This document shows positions 45,601 to 55,900 of a DNA stretch of 60,409 bases, in pieces (positions within the stretch are counted from its first letter, which is position 1; every line of letters begins with the position of its first letter). The position numbers and the translations under genes are program-made. Below the pieces are notes generated by a model. That model made no database searches. It saw nothing but the letters and a program-made list of their open reading frames with translations, and had not been told where the DNA came from. The stretch lies in the NCBI GenBank assembly GCA_963696075.1, contig CAVOJD010000035.1, positions 1-60,409 on the forward strand, read 5' to 3'. This stretch comes from CAJQQK01 sp963696075. Its GTDB lineage: Bacteria; Pseudomonadota; Alphaproteobacteria; Rhizobiales; Hyphomicrobiaceae.

Positions 45601-47657
45601 GCCCTGGAGCTGATACCTTTCTGTCGGCGTTGTCAGGAACCGCGTCTCAAGGGTGAAGTCGTCGTCGGCCACGGTCTGCATGGACGCGCGCTATTGTTCG
45701 TGTTCCAGGCGTCGTAGTTGCCGTCCGGCGTGACGAGTTCGAGGAAGGCATCGGTCGGAGACGTCCCGAACGAAGACGCAATCCCGGCCGGTCCGATCAC
45801 ATTCCAGACCGGATCGAGACTGCCGGATGCAAAATCATCTGACGTCGAAGGTGGCGGCGGAGCCGAGACTGTCACACTGACCAGGGCCTGATCGGTCAAT
45901 TCACCGTCGGAGGCCGTGTACGAGAAACTGTCGGTGCCAACAAAGCCAGCAGTGGGGGTGTACGTCAGCGTGCCATCGCCATTGTCGACCAGGGTTCCGT
46001 TCGAGGGCGAAGTGAAGGCCGCGACGCTCAGAGCATCGTCGTTCGCGTCAGTATCGTTGGCAAGAAGGTCGATAACAAGTGGCGTGCCTGCAAGCGTCTC
46101 AAACGGGTCGTCCTCTGCGACGGGGGCGACATTGACATACTCGTAAGTCCCGTCCTCGTCGAGGATTGGGTCCGAGCTGAACTCGACGTAGTCGACTTGG
46201 GCCGTGTACCCCGTGGCATTGCCCGTGTTGCCGGCCAAGACGCCCGCCGCTGTCACGTTCAGCGCCTGCGTGAACGAGCCGGCAGTCGTCCAGGTCTGAC
46301 CGTCCTGTGAGTAGGCGAGGGTCCAAAGGTCTCCCTGGCGTGTCACCTGCAGGTACTGGGCAGTATTCTCTGGGATCGCAACCCGAAAGGCCATCGACGA
46401 GGAGCCGTTCACGGTGATGCCGCCAAAGGCATAAAGCGTGCTGCCGTCCGAGTAGGTATCGAACCGAAGCCAGTTCTGAGCGTCTTGCTCTACGAGAATA
46501 CCCTGGAGCTGATACCTTTCTGTCGGCGTTGTCAGGAACCGCGTCTCAAGGGTGAAGTCGTCGTCGGCCACGGTCTGCATGAGACGCGCGCTATTGTTCG
46601 CATTCCAGGCGTCGTAGTTGCCGTCGGGTGTAACGAGTTCGAGGAACGCATCGGTCGGAGACGTCCCGAACGAAGACGCAATCCCGGCCGGTCCGATCAC
46701 ATTCCAGACAGGATCGAGACTGCCGGATGCAAAATCATCTGACGTCGAAGGTGGCGGCGGAGCCGAGACTGTCACACTGACCAGGGCCTGATCGGTCAAT
46801 TCACCGTCGGAGGCCGTGTACGAGAAACTGTCGGTGCCAACAAAGCCAGCAGTGGGGGTGTACGTCAGCGTGCCATCGCCATTGTCGACCAGGGTCCCGT
46901 TCGAGGGCGAAGTGAAGGCCGCGACGCTCAGAGCATCGTCGTTCGCGTCAGTATCGTTGGCAAGAAGGTCGATAACAAGTGGCGTGCCTGCAAGCGTCTC
47001 AAACGGGTCGTCCTCTGCGACGGGGGCGACATTGACATACTCGTAAGTCCCGTCCTCGTCGAGGATTGGGTCCGAGCTGAACTCGACGTAGTCGACTTGG
47101 GCCGTGTACCCCGTGGCATTGCCCGTGTTGCCGGCCAAGACGCCCGCCGCTGTCACGTTCAGCGCCTGCGTGAACGAGCCGGCAGTCGTCCAGGTCTGAC
47201 CGTCCTGTGAGTAGGCGAGGGTCCAAAGGTCTCCCTGGCGTGTCACCTGCAAGTACTGGGCGGTATTCTCTGGGATCGCGACCCGAAAGGCCATCGACGA
47301 GGAGCCGTTCACGGTGATGCCGCCAAAGGCATAAAGCGTGCTGCCGTCCGAGTAGGTATCGAACCGAAGCCAGTTCTGAGCGTCTTGCTCTACGAGAATA
47401 CCCTGGAGCTGATACCTTTCTGTCGGCGTTGTCAGGAACCGCGTCTCAAGGGTGAAGTCGTCGTCGGTCACGGTCTGCATGAGACGCGCGCTATTGTTCG
47501 CATTCCAGGCGTCGTAGTTGCCGTCGGGTGTAACAAGCTCGAGGAAGGCGTCGCTTGTGTTCGTTGCCAGGGACGCGTCAATGCCTGCCGGTCCTGCAAC
47601 GGTCCATGCCGGGTCCAGTAGGGAGGATGAAAAGTCGTCAGACGATGGGGAGGTCAC
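42692..47657 (-). pseudogene. Large secreted repeat protein: ConA-like plus cadherin/VCBS-like domains, several frameshifts
   Basis: Starting at 47657 (MTSPSSDDFSSSLLDP), the protein has four copies of a domain of about 200 residues (DDFASGSLDPVWNVIGPAG ... DAWNANNSARLMQTV ... QDAQNWLRFDTYSDG ... VDYVEFSSDPILDEDG), which looks like a ConA-type lectin/jelly-roll fold, alternating with cadherin/VCBS-like modules (PVAEDDPFETLAGTPLVIDLLANDTDAND ... GDGTLTYTPTAGFVGTDSF). The last modules are divergent, and the C-terminus (ILQGSDNDDLLIAVD, LDVLVGNDGADQF) is RTX-like, typical of type I secretion substrates. There is no Sec signal. Indels near 43475, 45185, 45475 and 45685 break the frame; repaired, it would have about 1,650 residues. 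Probably a surface adhesin or matrix protein that binds the polysaccharide. Confidence 0.8.
44938..47641 (-). repeat. Three tandem 0.9-kb repeat units inside the repeat-protein gene
   Basis: The marker GACGTCGAAGGTGGCGG (GACGTCAAAGG in the last copy) falls at 46741, 45841 and 44938, with the gene start region aligned at 47641, giving periods of 900, 900 and 903 bases. Units 45841-46740 and 46741-47640 are nearly identical at DNA level; for example the 300 bases after each marker show one visible difference. Such near-identity implies recent duplication or ongoing gene conversion. Confidence 0.9.
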
Positions 47658-47700
47658 GTAACTAATCGCCTCTGATCAATGATCAAACACACCTGGTATT

Positions 47701-47851
47701 CATGCCTATCCCTTTTGATCCGGTTCCGGGGCCAAAATCGGCGGGGCATCAACAAGTTGACGACATTGGCGCTTGCAGTCGAGACAACACCTCAGCGCGT
47801 TGATGACATTGGGCTTTCTCGCCCGCCGCCTGAAGTAAGGGGATAGGCATG
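47701..47851. mobile_element. MITE-like 151-bp insertion with terminal inverted repeats and 9-bp flanking duplication
   Basis: The segment begins CATGCCTATCCC (47701) and ends GGGATAGGCATG (47851), a perfect 12-base terminal inverted repeat. CCTGGTATT occurs directly before (47692-47700) and directly after (47852-47860), a 9-base direct repeat as expected from target duplication; including the shared CAT it is 12 bases. No coding frame is inside. The same terminal sequence, CATGCCTATCCCCTT, also occurs at 25478-25492. It lies just upstream of the repeat-protein gene. Confidence 0.6.
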
Positions 47852-47860
47852 CCTGGTATT

Positions 47861-48042
47861 CATACCGTCAAAAGTCGCGTGAAACAATTGGTTAATCTAA
47901 TTTTTATGACATAATTGATTAACGTTTGCGCGCGGCGTCCCCCTACGGGTTCCGCGTGCGCTCGAGTGCCTCTGCTTGCCCGGTAGAAGTGGCTTCATGC
48001 GCCGGTTCGACGCAAGGGGCGCGATCTTCCGACCCGATCCGC
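47861..48042. promoter_or_regulatory. AT-rich probable promoter region upstream of the repeat-protein gene
   Basis: An AT-rich patch (about 47885-47925) contains GTTAATC and its inverted copy GATTAAC about 18 bases apart. It would serve the - strand repeat-protein gene, from which the 151-bp insertion now separates it. The right half is GC-rich and may hold a weak hairpin behind the stop of the secreted-protein gene. Confidence 0.35.
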
Positions 48043-49020
48043 TCAGGGCGAGGGGCGCCGGCCGGTTTTAGGGGATTTAGTGGCCACTACGCGCACATTG
48101 TCCCAATGCCAGGTGAAGCCAATTGGGGGCCCGTTTTCGGCTTTGGAGGGTGTGTAGCTGTGATCGTAGAAGACGACGCGTACCAGGCCGCCGGGAAATG
48201 CCCCGGGTTGGGTGAGCGAGACGCCAGCAACCGTAAACGTCACAGTGCCGTTGCCGTTGTCCTCCAGTGCGACCTTGTGGCGGCGCATCTTGTTGTTCGG
48301 GGTGGGGTTGGAAAATGCCTTCCCGTTCAATGTGTTGCCGATTTTCAAGCCGCCGGGGAAGCCGGCGGACGCGCCGCCGCTCCATGAGGCGATCAGCACG
48401 CCATCACACTGCAGGCACCCGTCGAGGTTCGAGGCGGCGACATCAGAGCGCAGGAAAGCCGGTACTGTATTGGTTGGATAGATGCCGGCCTTGGCCGTCG
48501 ATCTGTAGACGTCCTCCGAGACCACGCCGAATTTGAGCCACTGACGTGTACCCAAGTTCGTCAGATTGACATCGACCGAGATCTTGCCGACCCCGTCGAA
48601 TGTCTGGTCGGGTGAAAACCAAACCACGGAATAGGCGTCGACATCGCCCATCGACGTCATCAAGTGGTCGCGCGCGGTGTAGACCAGTTCGTCTACATGA
48701 AAATCGAAATTCGCGCCGGCAAGCTTTTGCGAGCTCAGTTGGCGCTGGGTGCTGGGCGGGCCACCGTCGAGGTCGTGATCGGCGCTCCAGGAACCGCCGT
48801 GAAAGGCATTGCCCCAGCCGAAAGAGTTGAGCTCGCGACCTGCGATCTGCCAACCGGCATTGCGATGGTAAACGCCCCAGGTGAAGCGCTCCTGTCCCTT
48901 GTTGCCCGTGAAGTCCTCAAAGAAAAGCGTGTCCGACGACAGGGATGAACTGCTGGCCAGTCCGACGCCCAAGGCCAAGCATGCCCTCAGGGCAATCAAA
49001 TTACCTGCTATTCGAGTCAT
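48043..49020 (-). CDS. Secreted protein of unknown function, ConA-like beta-sandwich suspected
   Basis: About 325 residues. ATG 49020 gives MTRIAGNLIALRACLALGVGLASSSS, a plausible Sec signal peptide; an upstream in-frame start at 49074 would hide it. The mature protein is rich in aromatic and glycine residues (LFFEDFTGNKGQERFTWGVYHRNAGW, SVVWFSPDQTFDGV, WHWDNVRVVA), and the opening FFEDFTG and closing W-DNVRV resemble carbohydrate-binding or lyase-like beta-sandwich domains, similar in style to the domain repeated in the neighbouring gene. I do not recognise the family. A polysaccharide-binding or degrading role is inference from context. Confidence 0.7.
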   Translation of the reverse strand: MTRIAGNLIALRACLALGVGLASSSSLSSDTLFFEDFTGNKGQERFTWGVYHRNAGWQIAGRELNSFGWGNAFHGGSWSADHDLDGGPPSTQRQLSSQKLAGANFDFHVDELVYTARDHLMTSMGDVDAYSVVWFSPDQTFDGVGKISVDVNLTNLGTRQWLKFGVVSEDVYRSTAKAGIYPTNTVPAFLRSDVAASNLDGCLQCDGVLIASWSGGASAGFPGGLKIGNTLNGKAFSNPTPNNKMRRHKVALEDNGNGTVTFTVAGVSLTQPGAFPGGLVRVVFYDHSYTPSKAENGPPIGFTWHWDNVRVVATKSPKTGRRPSP

Positions 49021-49299
49021 TGTTGAATGACGGTTTCCAGGCCTATTCCGCCCGGTGATGCGTGTGATTGGCATGCATGGCCCGAGCGGATTTCATGAAC
49101 TATGTGCTTCGGTTGCGTCCGAGGTAGCCGCGACTGCAGGAGAGCTTGGCTCGCACGCACTTCCAATAAATTTACAAAACTGGCCAGATGACCAGGAATG
49201 GTCGTCACCTTGGTAAATCGATCACGGGCGATGGGCCAATCGAACCGCGAATCGTACCCTGCCACTGAAGCCGGGATGAATGCTGGGCTACTTGCAGGA
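49021..49299. other. Spacer between the secreted-protein gene and the capsule operon
   Basis: About 280 bases that should hold the promoter of the secreted-protein gene and the 3' end of the PKS/KpsC operon. An AT-rich patch occurs near 49170-49185. No gene or strong terminator was identified. Confidence 0.35.
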
Positions 49300-50415
49300 T
49301 TAAAGGCCGAAACGCTCGCAGGCCCAGGCGGCGCGGGCGAGGACGGCGTTGCGGGCGTGGTGGCGGCGGTCGCCGCGCTGGCGGACGAGGCCGTCGATCA
49401 GTTCGAGGGCGGTGCATTCGCGGCGTTCGTAAGGGTGGACGTGGCGGGTGTAGCGGGTGAGCGCGATGGCGATCAGTTCATCGAGCGTGCGGCGGCGAGT
49501 GCGGCGTGGCATCGGGGCAAGATCGTCGGTGAGGCCCCAGCCGGCGTAGAACGGTGCGCCGTGGCAGGTGACGGGTTTTCCGCGCAAGAGCGCTTCGAAG
49601 CCGGCGAGGGATGAGATCGTCTCGATGTGGTCGGCGATGTCGATAAGGTTGATGATGCCGGCGGCGTGGATGACGTGATCGGCGAGGGGCTGAACGGTGT
49701 CGGGGGCAATGGCGCCGCGGCGCAGGCCTGAGACGACATCAGGGTGCGGCTTGTAGACGATGACCGCGCCGGGGTGGCGGGCGCGGGCATGGCGCAGAAG
49801 TTCGACGTTGACTTTGTCGGTTGCGGCCGGGTCGATCGTTGCGGAGATGGTTTTCAAAATCGAGGCGTCATCTGCAACCTGTCCCGGGACGAGGACGATC
49901 GGACGGTTGCCCGCACGTTTGCGGATCGCGTCGATTTCTTCGGCGCCAGTGGCTTGCTGGCCGAGGTTATATTTGGAGATGCGGGCTTCGAGGATGCGGG
50001 CGCGGATCAGGGCGCCGGTCTCGATCTCGGCCAGGGAGAGGGCGTCGTGTTCGAGGGCGTGTTCGAGGTCGCTCGGGCGGGAGGCATCATAGTAGATGCC
50101 GCGGCGGTCGAGGGCGAGGGAGGCTGCGGCAACGAAGCCGGCGCCAAGGCCGATCGAGCGCAGGAAGCCGTCTTCGATGCGCCAGAGGGGGATGTTGTCG
50201 GCGGCGGCCTGGGCGATGTGGTGGTCTTCGAGGCGGGAGGCCCAGACGTAGAGGTCGGCGCCGTTGCGTTTGGCGCGGGTGATGGCGGTGTCGATCGACC
50301 AGCAGAAGCGGGGCGGGCCCGAAGGGCGGCTCAGGAGCGTGCGCAAGGTCGGGCGGTTCCACCAGTAGGTCGCAGCGACGATGGCGGGGCAGTCGGGAGG
50401 CGCGGACACGGGCAC
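49300..50415 (-). CDS. KpsC-like capsule polysaccharide biosynthesis protein (Capsule_synth, single domain)
   Basis: About 371 residues of the KpsC/KpsS-related family, which in E. coli builds the beta-Kdo linker on a lipid anchor for capsule export. Seen are WRIEDGFLRSIGLGAGF, YYDASRPSDLEHAL, ISKYN, VLVPGQVADDASI, VIVYKPHPDVVSGLRRG and the strongly conserved GKPVTCHGAPFYAGWGLTDD. KpsC normally has two such units (about 670 residues), so this is a one-unit form as in rhizobial RkpJ/LpsZ-type proteins. GTG 50415 or GTG 50409 are the starts. It begins 12 bases after the PhyH gene, last in the operon. Confidence 0.85.
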   Translation of the reverse strand: MPVSAPPDCPAIVAATYWWNRPTLRTLLSRPSGPPRFCWSIDTAITRAKRNGADLYVWASRLEDHHIAQAAADNIPLWRIEDGFLRSIGLGAGFVAAASLALDRRGIYYDASRPSDLEHALEHDALSLAEIETGALIRARILEARISKYNLGQQATGAEEIDAIRKRAGNRPIVLVPGQVADDASILKTISATIDPAATDKVNVELLRHARARHPGAVIVYKPHPDVVSGLRRGAIAPDTVQPLADHVIHAAGIINLIDIADHIETISSLAGFEALLRGKPVTCHGAPFYAGWGLTDDLAPMPRRTRRRTLDELIAIALTRYTRHVHPYERRECTALELIDGLVRQRGDRRHHARNAVLARAAWACERFGL

Positions 50416-50427
50416 GGGGCTAACGGT

Positions 50428-51513
<1,086 letters not shown>

Positions 51514-51533
51514 GGGGCCATCCTTTCGGTTTC

Positions 51534-52925
51534 TCAGCGCATCACGTAGTTGGCGGCGGCGGCGGCGGTGGCGAGGCCGAACTTGTCGGGGCCGAGGGCG
51601 TCGAGTTCCTGCTTGAGGACGTTTGCGGCGTTGGCGATCTGGTCGGGGGTGTGCTCGCTCGTGAGGAAGAAGCGGAGGCGGGCGGCGCGCATGGCGACGG
51701 CGGGATAGGTGACGGGGATCGTGGAGATGCCGCGGGCGAAGAGGCGCTCTGCAAGTTTGGCGGCGCGGATGGAGTCGCCGATCATCGCGACGCCGACGGC
51801 GAAGCCCGATGAGTGGCCAATGTCGAGGCCGGCGGCGGTGAAGGCGTCAACGAAGGTCTTGCCGTTCTGGCGCAGCTTCGTGACGCGTTCGGGTTCGGCG
51901 TGAAGTTTGACAAGGGCTGCGTGGGCGGCGGCGGCGACGGGCGGCGAAAGGCCGACGGAGAACATGAAGGCTGAGGCGTTGAACTTCATGTTGTCGATCA
52001 AGGCCTGGGGGCCGCAAATGTAGCCGCCGCTGGCGCTGAGTGTCTTGGAGAGCGTCCCCATCCAGATGTCGACAACGTCAGGCGACATGTCGAATTCTTC
52101 GAAGAGGCCGCGGCCGGTGGCGCCGAGGACGCCGATGGAATGGGCTTCATCGACCATCAGCCAGGCGGCGTGGCGGCGCTTGATCTCGGCCAACTGCGGC
52201 AGTGGGGAAATGTCGCCGTCCATCGAATAGAGGCCTTCGACCACAATCAGCACGCGATTGTATTGATGGCGGCACTCGGTCAGGATCTTGTCGAGGGCGG
52301 CCATGTCGTTGTGCGGGAAGGTGAGGCGGGTGGCGGCCGTCAGCTTGGTGCCGAGCACGATGGAATTATGTGACAGCGCGTCGAAGACGATGAGGTCGCC
52401 CTTGTCGAGGAGTTCACCGATGACCGAGACATTCGTGGCGTGGCCGGAGACGAAGGTGAGGGCATCCTCGGTTTCGTAGTGGTCGGCAAGGGCGCGCTCG
52501 AAGTCGCGATGGAGGGGGCGGTCGCCAGCGGTTGGGCGGCTTGCCGAAACCGACGTTCCGTAGCGGTCGATCGCGGCCTTGGCAGCGGCGTTGACTTCCG
52601 CGCTGCCGTTGAGGCCGAGGTAATCGTAGGAGATGAAGTTGTCGTAGGTCTTGCCATCGATGCTGCAGGTGGCGCCGGACTGACCCTCGTGCAGTTTGAA
52701 GTAAGGGTTTTCGACGCCCATGACGTCTGCAACTGCGCGCTGGCGGCGGATTTCCTTGTAGAGGGGGAGGGTGGCGAAGTCGGTTTTTTCCGATGACCGC
52801 GTCACAGGCGCCAATGGGATCGCGGTGGTCTTTTTCGCGGTCAGGCTGCGGGCGACGTCGAGCATCGACTGGCGCTTCTTGCGCGGCGTCGTGGTGGACT
52901 GAGTGTTCGGGTTCGGTCTGGTCAT
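51534..52925 (-). CDS. Alpha-oxoamine synthase (AONS/SPT-like, PLP-dependent; RkpG-like)
   Basis: A 463-residue fold-type I PLP enzyme that condenses an acyl thioester with an amino acid, releasing CO2 and giving an aminoketone. FISYDYLGLNGSAEV, GTSVSASRPTAGDRPLHRDFE, FVSGHATNVSVIG, LSHNSIV, MVDEAHSIGVLGATGRG (D259) and the PLP lysine K294 in GTLSKTLSASGG are all present. The N-terminal extension of about 80 residues and the position 29 bases after a PKS ending in an ACP suggest that it takes its acyl group from that ACP, as serine palmitoyltransferase-like enzymes do in PKS clusters and as proposed for rhizobial RkpG. Confidence 0.9.
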   Translation of the reverse strand: MTRPNPNTQSTTTPRKKRQSMLDVARSLTAKKTTAIPLAPVTRSSEKTDFATLPLYKEIRRQRAVADVMGVENPYFKLHEGQSGATCSIDGKTYDNFISYDYLGLNGSAEVNAAAKAAIDRYGTSVSASRPTAGDRPLHRDFERALADHYETEDALTFVSGHATNVSVIGELLDKGDLIVFDALSHNSIVLGTKLTAATRLTFPHNDMAALDKILTECRHQYNRVLIVVEGLYSMDGDISPLPQLAEIKRRHAAWLMVDEAHSIGVLGATGRGLFEEFDMSPDVVDIWMGTLSKTLSASGGYICGPQALIDNMKFNASAFMFSVGLSPPVAAAAHAALVKLHAEPERVTKLRQNGKTFVDAFTAAGLDIGHSSGFAVGVAMIGDSIRAAKLAERLFARGISTIPVTYPAVAMRAARLRFFLTSEHTPDQIANAANVLKQELDALGPDKFGLATAAAAANYVMR

Positions 52926-52954
52926 GTCACCGTCTGCGGCGCTGCCGCTGCTTC

Positions 52955-55900
52955 CTAGACAACCTTCTTGAGGCCTGCTTCGTGTTTGGTCACACGGCGC
53001 TCGAGTTGGGCGATTTCAGCTTCATCGATCTCTTCGGAGACGTGCTTGTCAATCAACGTATCACGCCGTGGTGTCTCGTCACCGGTTTCCTGGCTGCCGC
53101 GCAGGCGGGGCAGGACGCGGGCCGCGATGTCGTTGATGGTGGTGCCGTCCGAGATCGAGACGACGGGCAGATCAATGCCGAGGCCGCGTTGGGCGGCCAT
53201 GCGCAATTCGAGGCCCATCAGTGAATCCATGCCGATATCGGCCAGAGACCGTTTCAGGGAGATGTCCTCGACGGGCATCCGGAAGATGGCTGCGACCTCG
53301 CGGGCGAGGTAGCCGGCGATGACGGCGCGGGCGGCGTCCTCGTCGAGGCCGAGGATGGCTGCGCGAATGTCGACCGTGTCACCGCGGTCGCCGTGGCCGG
53401 TGGCGGCTTCGCGGCGGATCAGGGCGTAGGCGGGCGTGCGAACGATGGGAAGCATGTCGACTGCAACCGACCAGTTCATCGTGGCAAGGGCGACGTTGGC
53501 GCAGGTGGTGTCACAATCCTCGCGAACCAGGAGGTGGGCGAGCAGGTTGAGGCCGTCGCGGGCCTTGAAGTCGATGCCGCCGATGTGGCGGGCGAGCGAT
53601 TGGGCGGCGTCGGCCTCGCGGGTGAGGACGCCCACGTCCGAGATCGCACCCCAGGCGACGGAGATTGCCTTGAGGCCGGCTGCCGCGCGGACACGGGCGA
53701 GGCCATCGAGGTAACCGTTGGCGGCGGTGTAGCTTGCCTGGCCGGGGTTGCCGAACAGCGTTGCTGCGGAGGAAAAGAGCAGGAAATAGTCGAGGTGGTC
53801 GTCGCGGGTCAGGCGGTCGAGGTTGGCGGCGCCGGTCACTTTCGGGGCGAGGACGGTCTCGATGCGTTCCGGCGTGAGGTTCTCGATCGCGCCGTCGTCG
53901 AGGACCATGGCGGTCAGGGCGATGCCCGCAATCGGGCGCTGGGCGCGGGTGCGCGTCAGGAGATCGTCCAGGGCGGCGGGGTTGGTCGCGTCGCAAACCG
54001 CAATATCGAGCGAGATATCGCGGCGGGCAAGGTTGGCGCGAAGTTGGTCGAGGGCGTCGCCGCCGTCGCCTTTGGCTTTGCCGGTGCGGCTGGTGAGGAG
54101 GATGTGGCGGGCGCCGCGGTCGGCCAGCCAGCGGGCGAATTCGAGGCCGAAGCCGCCGGTGCCACCGACGATGATGTGGGTGGCGTCCGCGCGGGCGGTG
54201 AACTCGCGTTTGGTGACGGAGGTGCCGGCTGCGGGCTGGGGCGCTTCAACGACGATCTTGCCGATGTGACCAGACTTCTGCATCAGGCGGAAGGCGTCGA
54301 CGACGGAGGCGGCGGGGAAGGTGCGGTAGGGGAGGGCTGTGAAGGTGCCGTCGGCGAAGCCCTCGATGATTTCGGCAAAGACGCGGCGGACGACTTCAGG
54401 CCGATAGGTGAGGAGCTGGTCGGCGTCGATGCCGTGATATGAAACGTTGCGGCGGAACGGGCGCAGCGCGATCTTGGTGTTGGCGTAGAAGTCCCGCTTG
54501 CCGAGTTCGAGGAAGCGGCCGAAGGGGCGCATCAGCTCGATCGTGCGTTCCATCGCCTCGCCAGCGAGTGAGTTGAGGGCGACATCGACGCCCCCGTCCG
54601 TGATGCGCCGGACCTCGTCGGCGAATTCGAGGGAGCGCGTGTCGAGGACATGATCGGCGCCGAGGGCGCGGAGGAGGTTGCGTTTTTCGTCGCTGCCGGC
54701 GGTTGCGATGATGCGGGCGCCGAGGCGCCGCGCGATCTGGATGGCGGCAAGGCCGACGCCGCCGGCAGCGCCGTGAATGAGGACCCATTCGCCGCTTCTG
54801 AGATTGGCGAGATGGTCAAGGGCGTAATGGGCCGTGAGGAACGCGACGGGGATGGTTGCGGCGTCCTCAAGGGCGACGTTGTCGGGCAGGCGGGCGACGG
54901 CATCGCTGGTGACGGTGACGTGCGAGGCAAAACAGGCCGGCGCCATGGCCATGACGCGGTCGCCCGGGGAGAAGTCCTCGATGTTGTCTCCGACGCGGAC
55001 GATCCGGCCGGCGCACTCGAAACCGACGGTTGGGCCTGCAAAGCCGTCTTCGAGGGCTTCTTCGGGCAGCAGGCCGAGCGACCACATCACGTCGCGGAAG
55101 TTGAGGCCGGTGGCGGTGACCTCGATCTCGACTTCGCCCGGCGCTGGCGCGCGGCGGTCGCGCGCGACCCAGGTGAGGGCGTCGAGGTCTCCGGTCTCGG
55201 TCAGTTCCAGCACGGTGGCCTGATCGAGCATGGCTGCGGCATTGCCTGATGGCGCCGGGCGAGGGCTTGGCGGCGGCGCGCCACGGCGCACTTCGAGGCC
55301 ATGGATGGCGTCTGGTGCAACGATCAATTCAGAGTGCTGGGGCGGGTTCGCGATCACGGCGTCGAGGCGCGCGGCGGCCGCGTCAGGGGCGAGGGCGGCT
55401 GCGATATCAACGATGCGGATGTCGCGGTCGGGATACTCATTCAGGGCTGAGCGCGCGTAGCCCCAGACGCCGGCACGAACCGGGTCTGCGGGACCCAGGT
55501 CCGCGAGGGCGCGGGCGCCACCGACGGCAATGATCCAGAGGCGGGCCGGGCGGTTAGCCAGGTCCTTCAGAAGCGAGGTGAGGCGGCTGGTTGCGTCCAG
55601 GAGTTCGGCCTGGGGATCGCGGGATGCCGGTTCGCTGGCGGAGATGAAGACGATTTCCGGGCGGGTGCCCGATGGGTCCAACTCGTGGAGGATGCCGCTG
55701 ACCGTGTCCGGCGCGACCAGCTTGGTGACGCGGCCTGACGATGCGATCTGGTCCTGCAGGGTCGCAGCGATGGTGGGGTTCGAGGTGTTGTCACCAGTCA
55801 GGATCAGGACGGGTGCGGCGGGCGGTGGCGCTGCCGCTGAGGTGGCGTCCGGTTCCGGCTGGTGTTGGTGGGCCTTGTGGTCCGGGCGGTCGTCCGCTGT

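Noticed and set aside
44938..47641. Possible CRISPR-like or satellite array
   Set aside because: Units are 900 bases long and code for protein domains; no short repeat-spacer structure is present.
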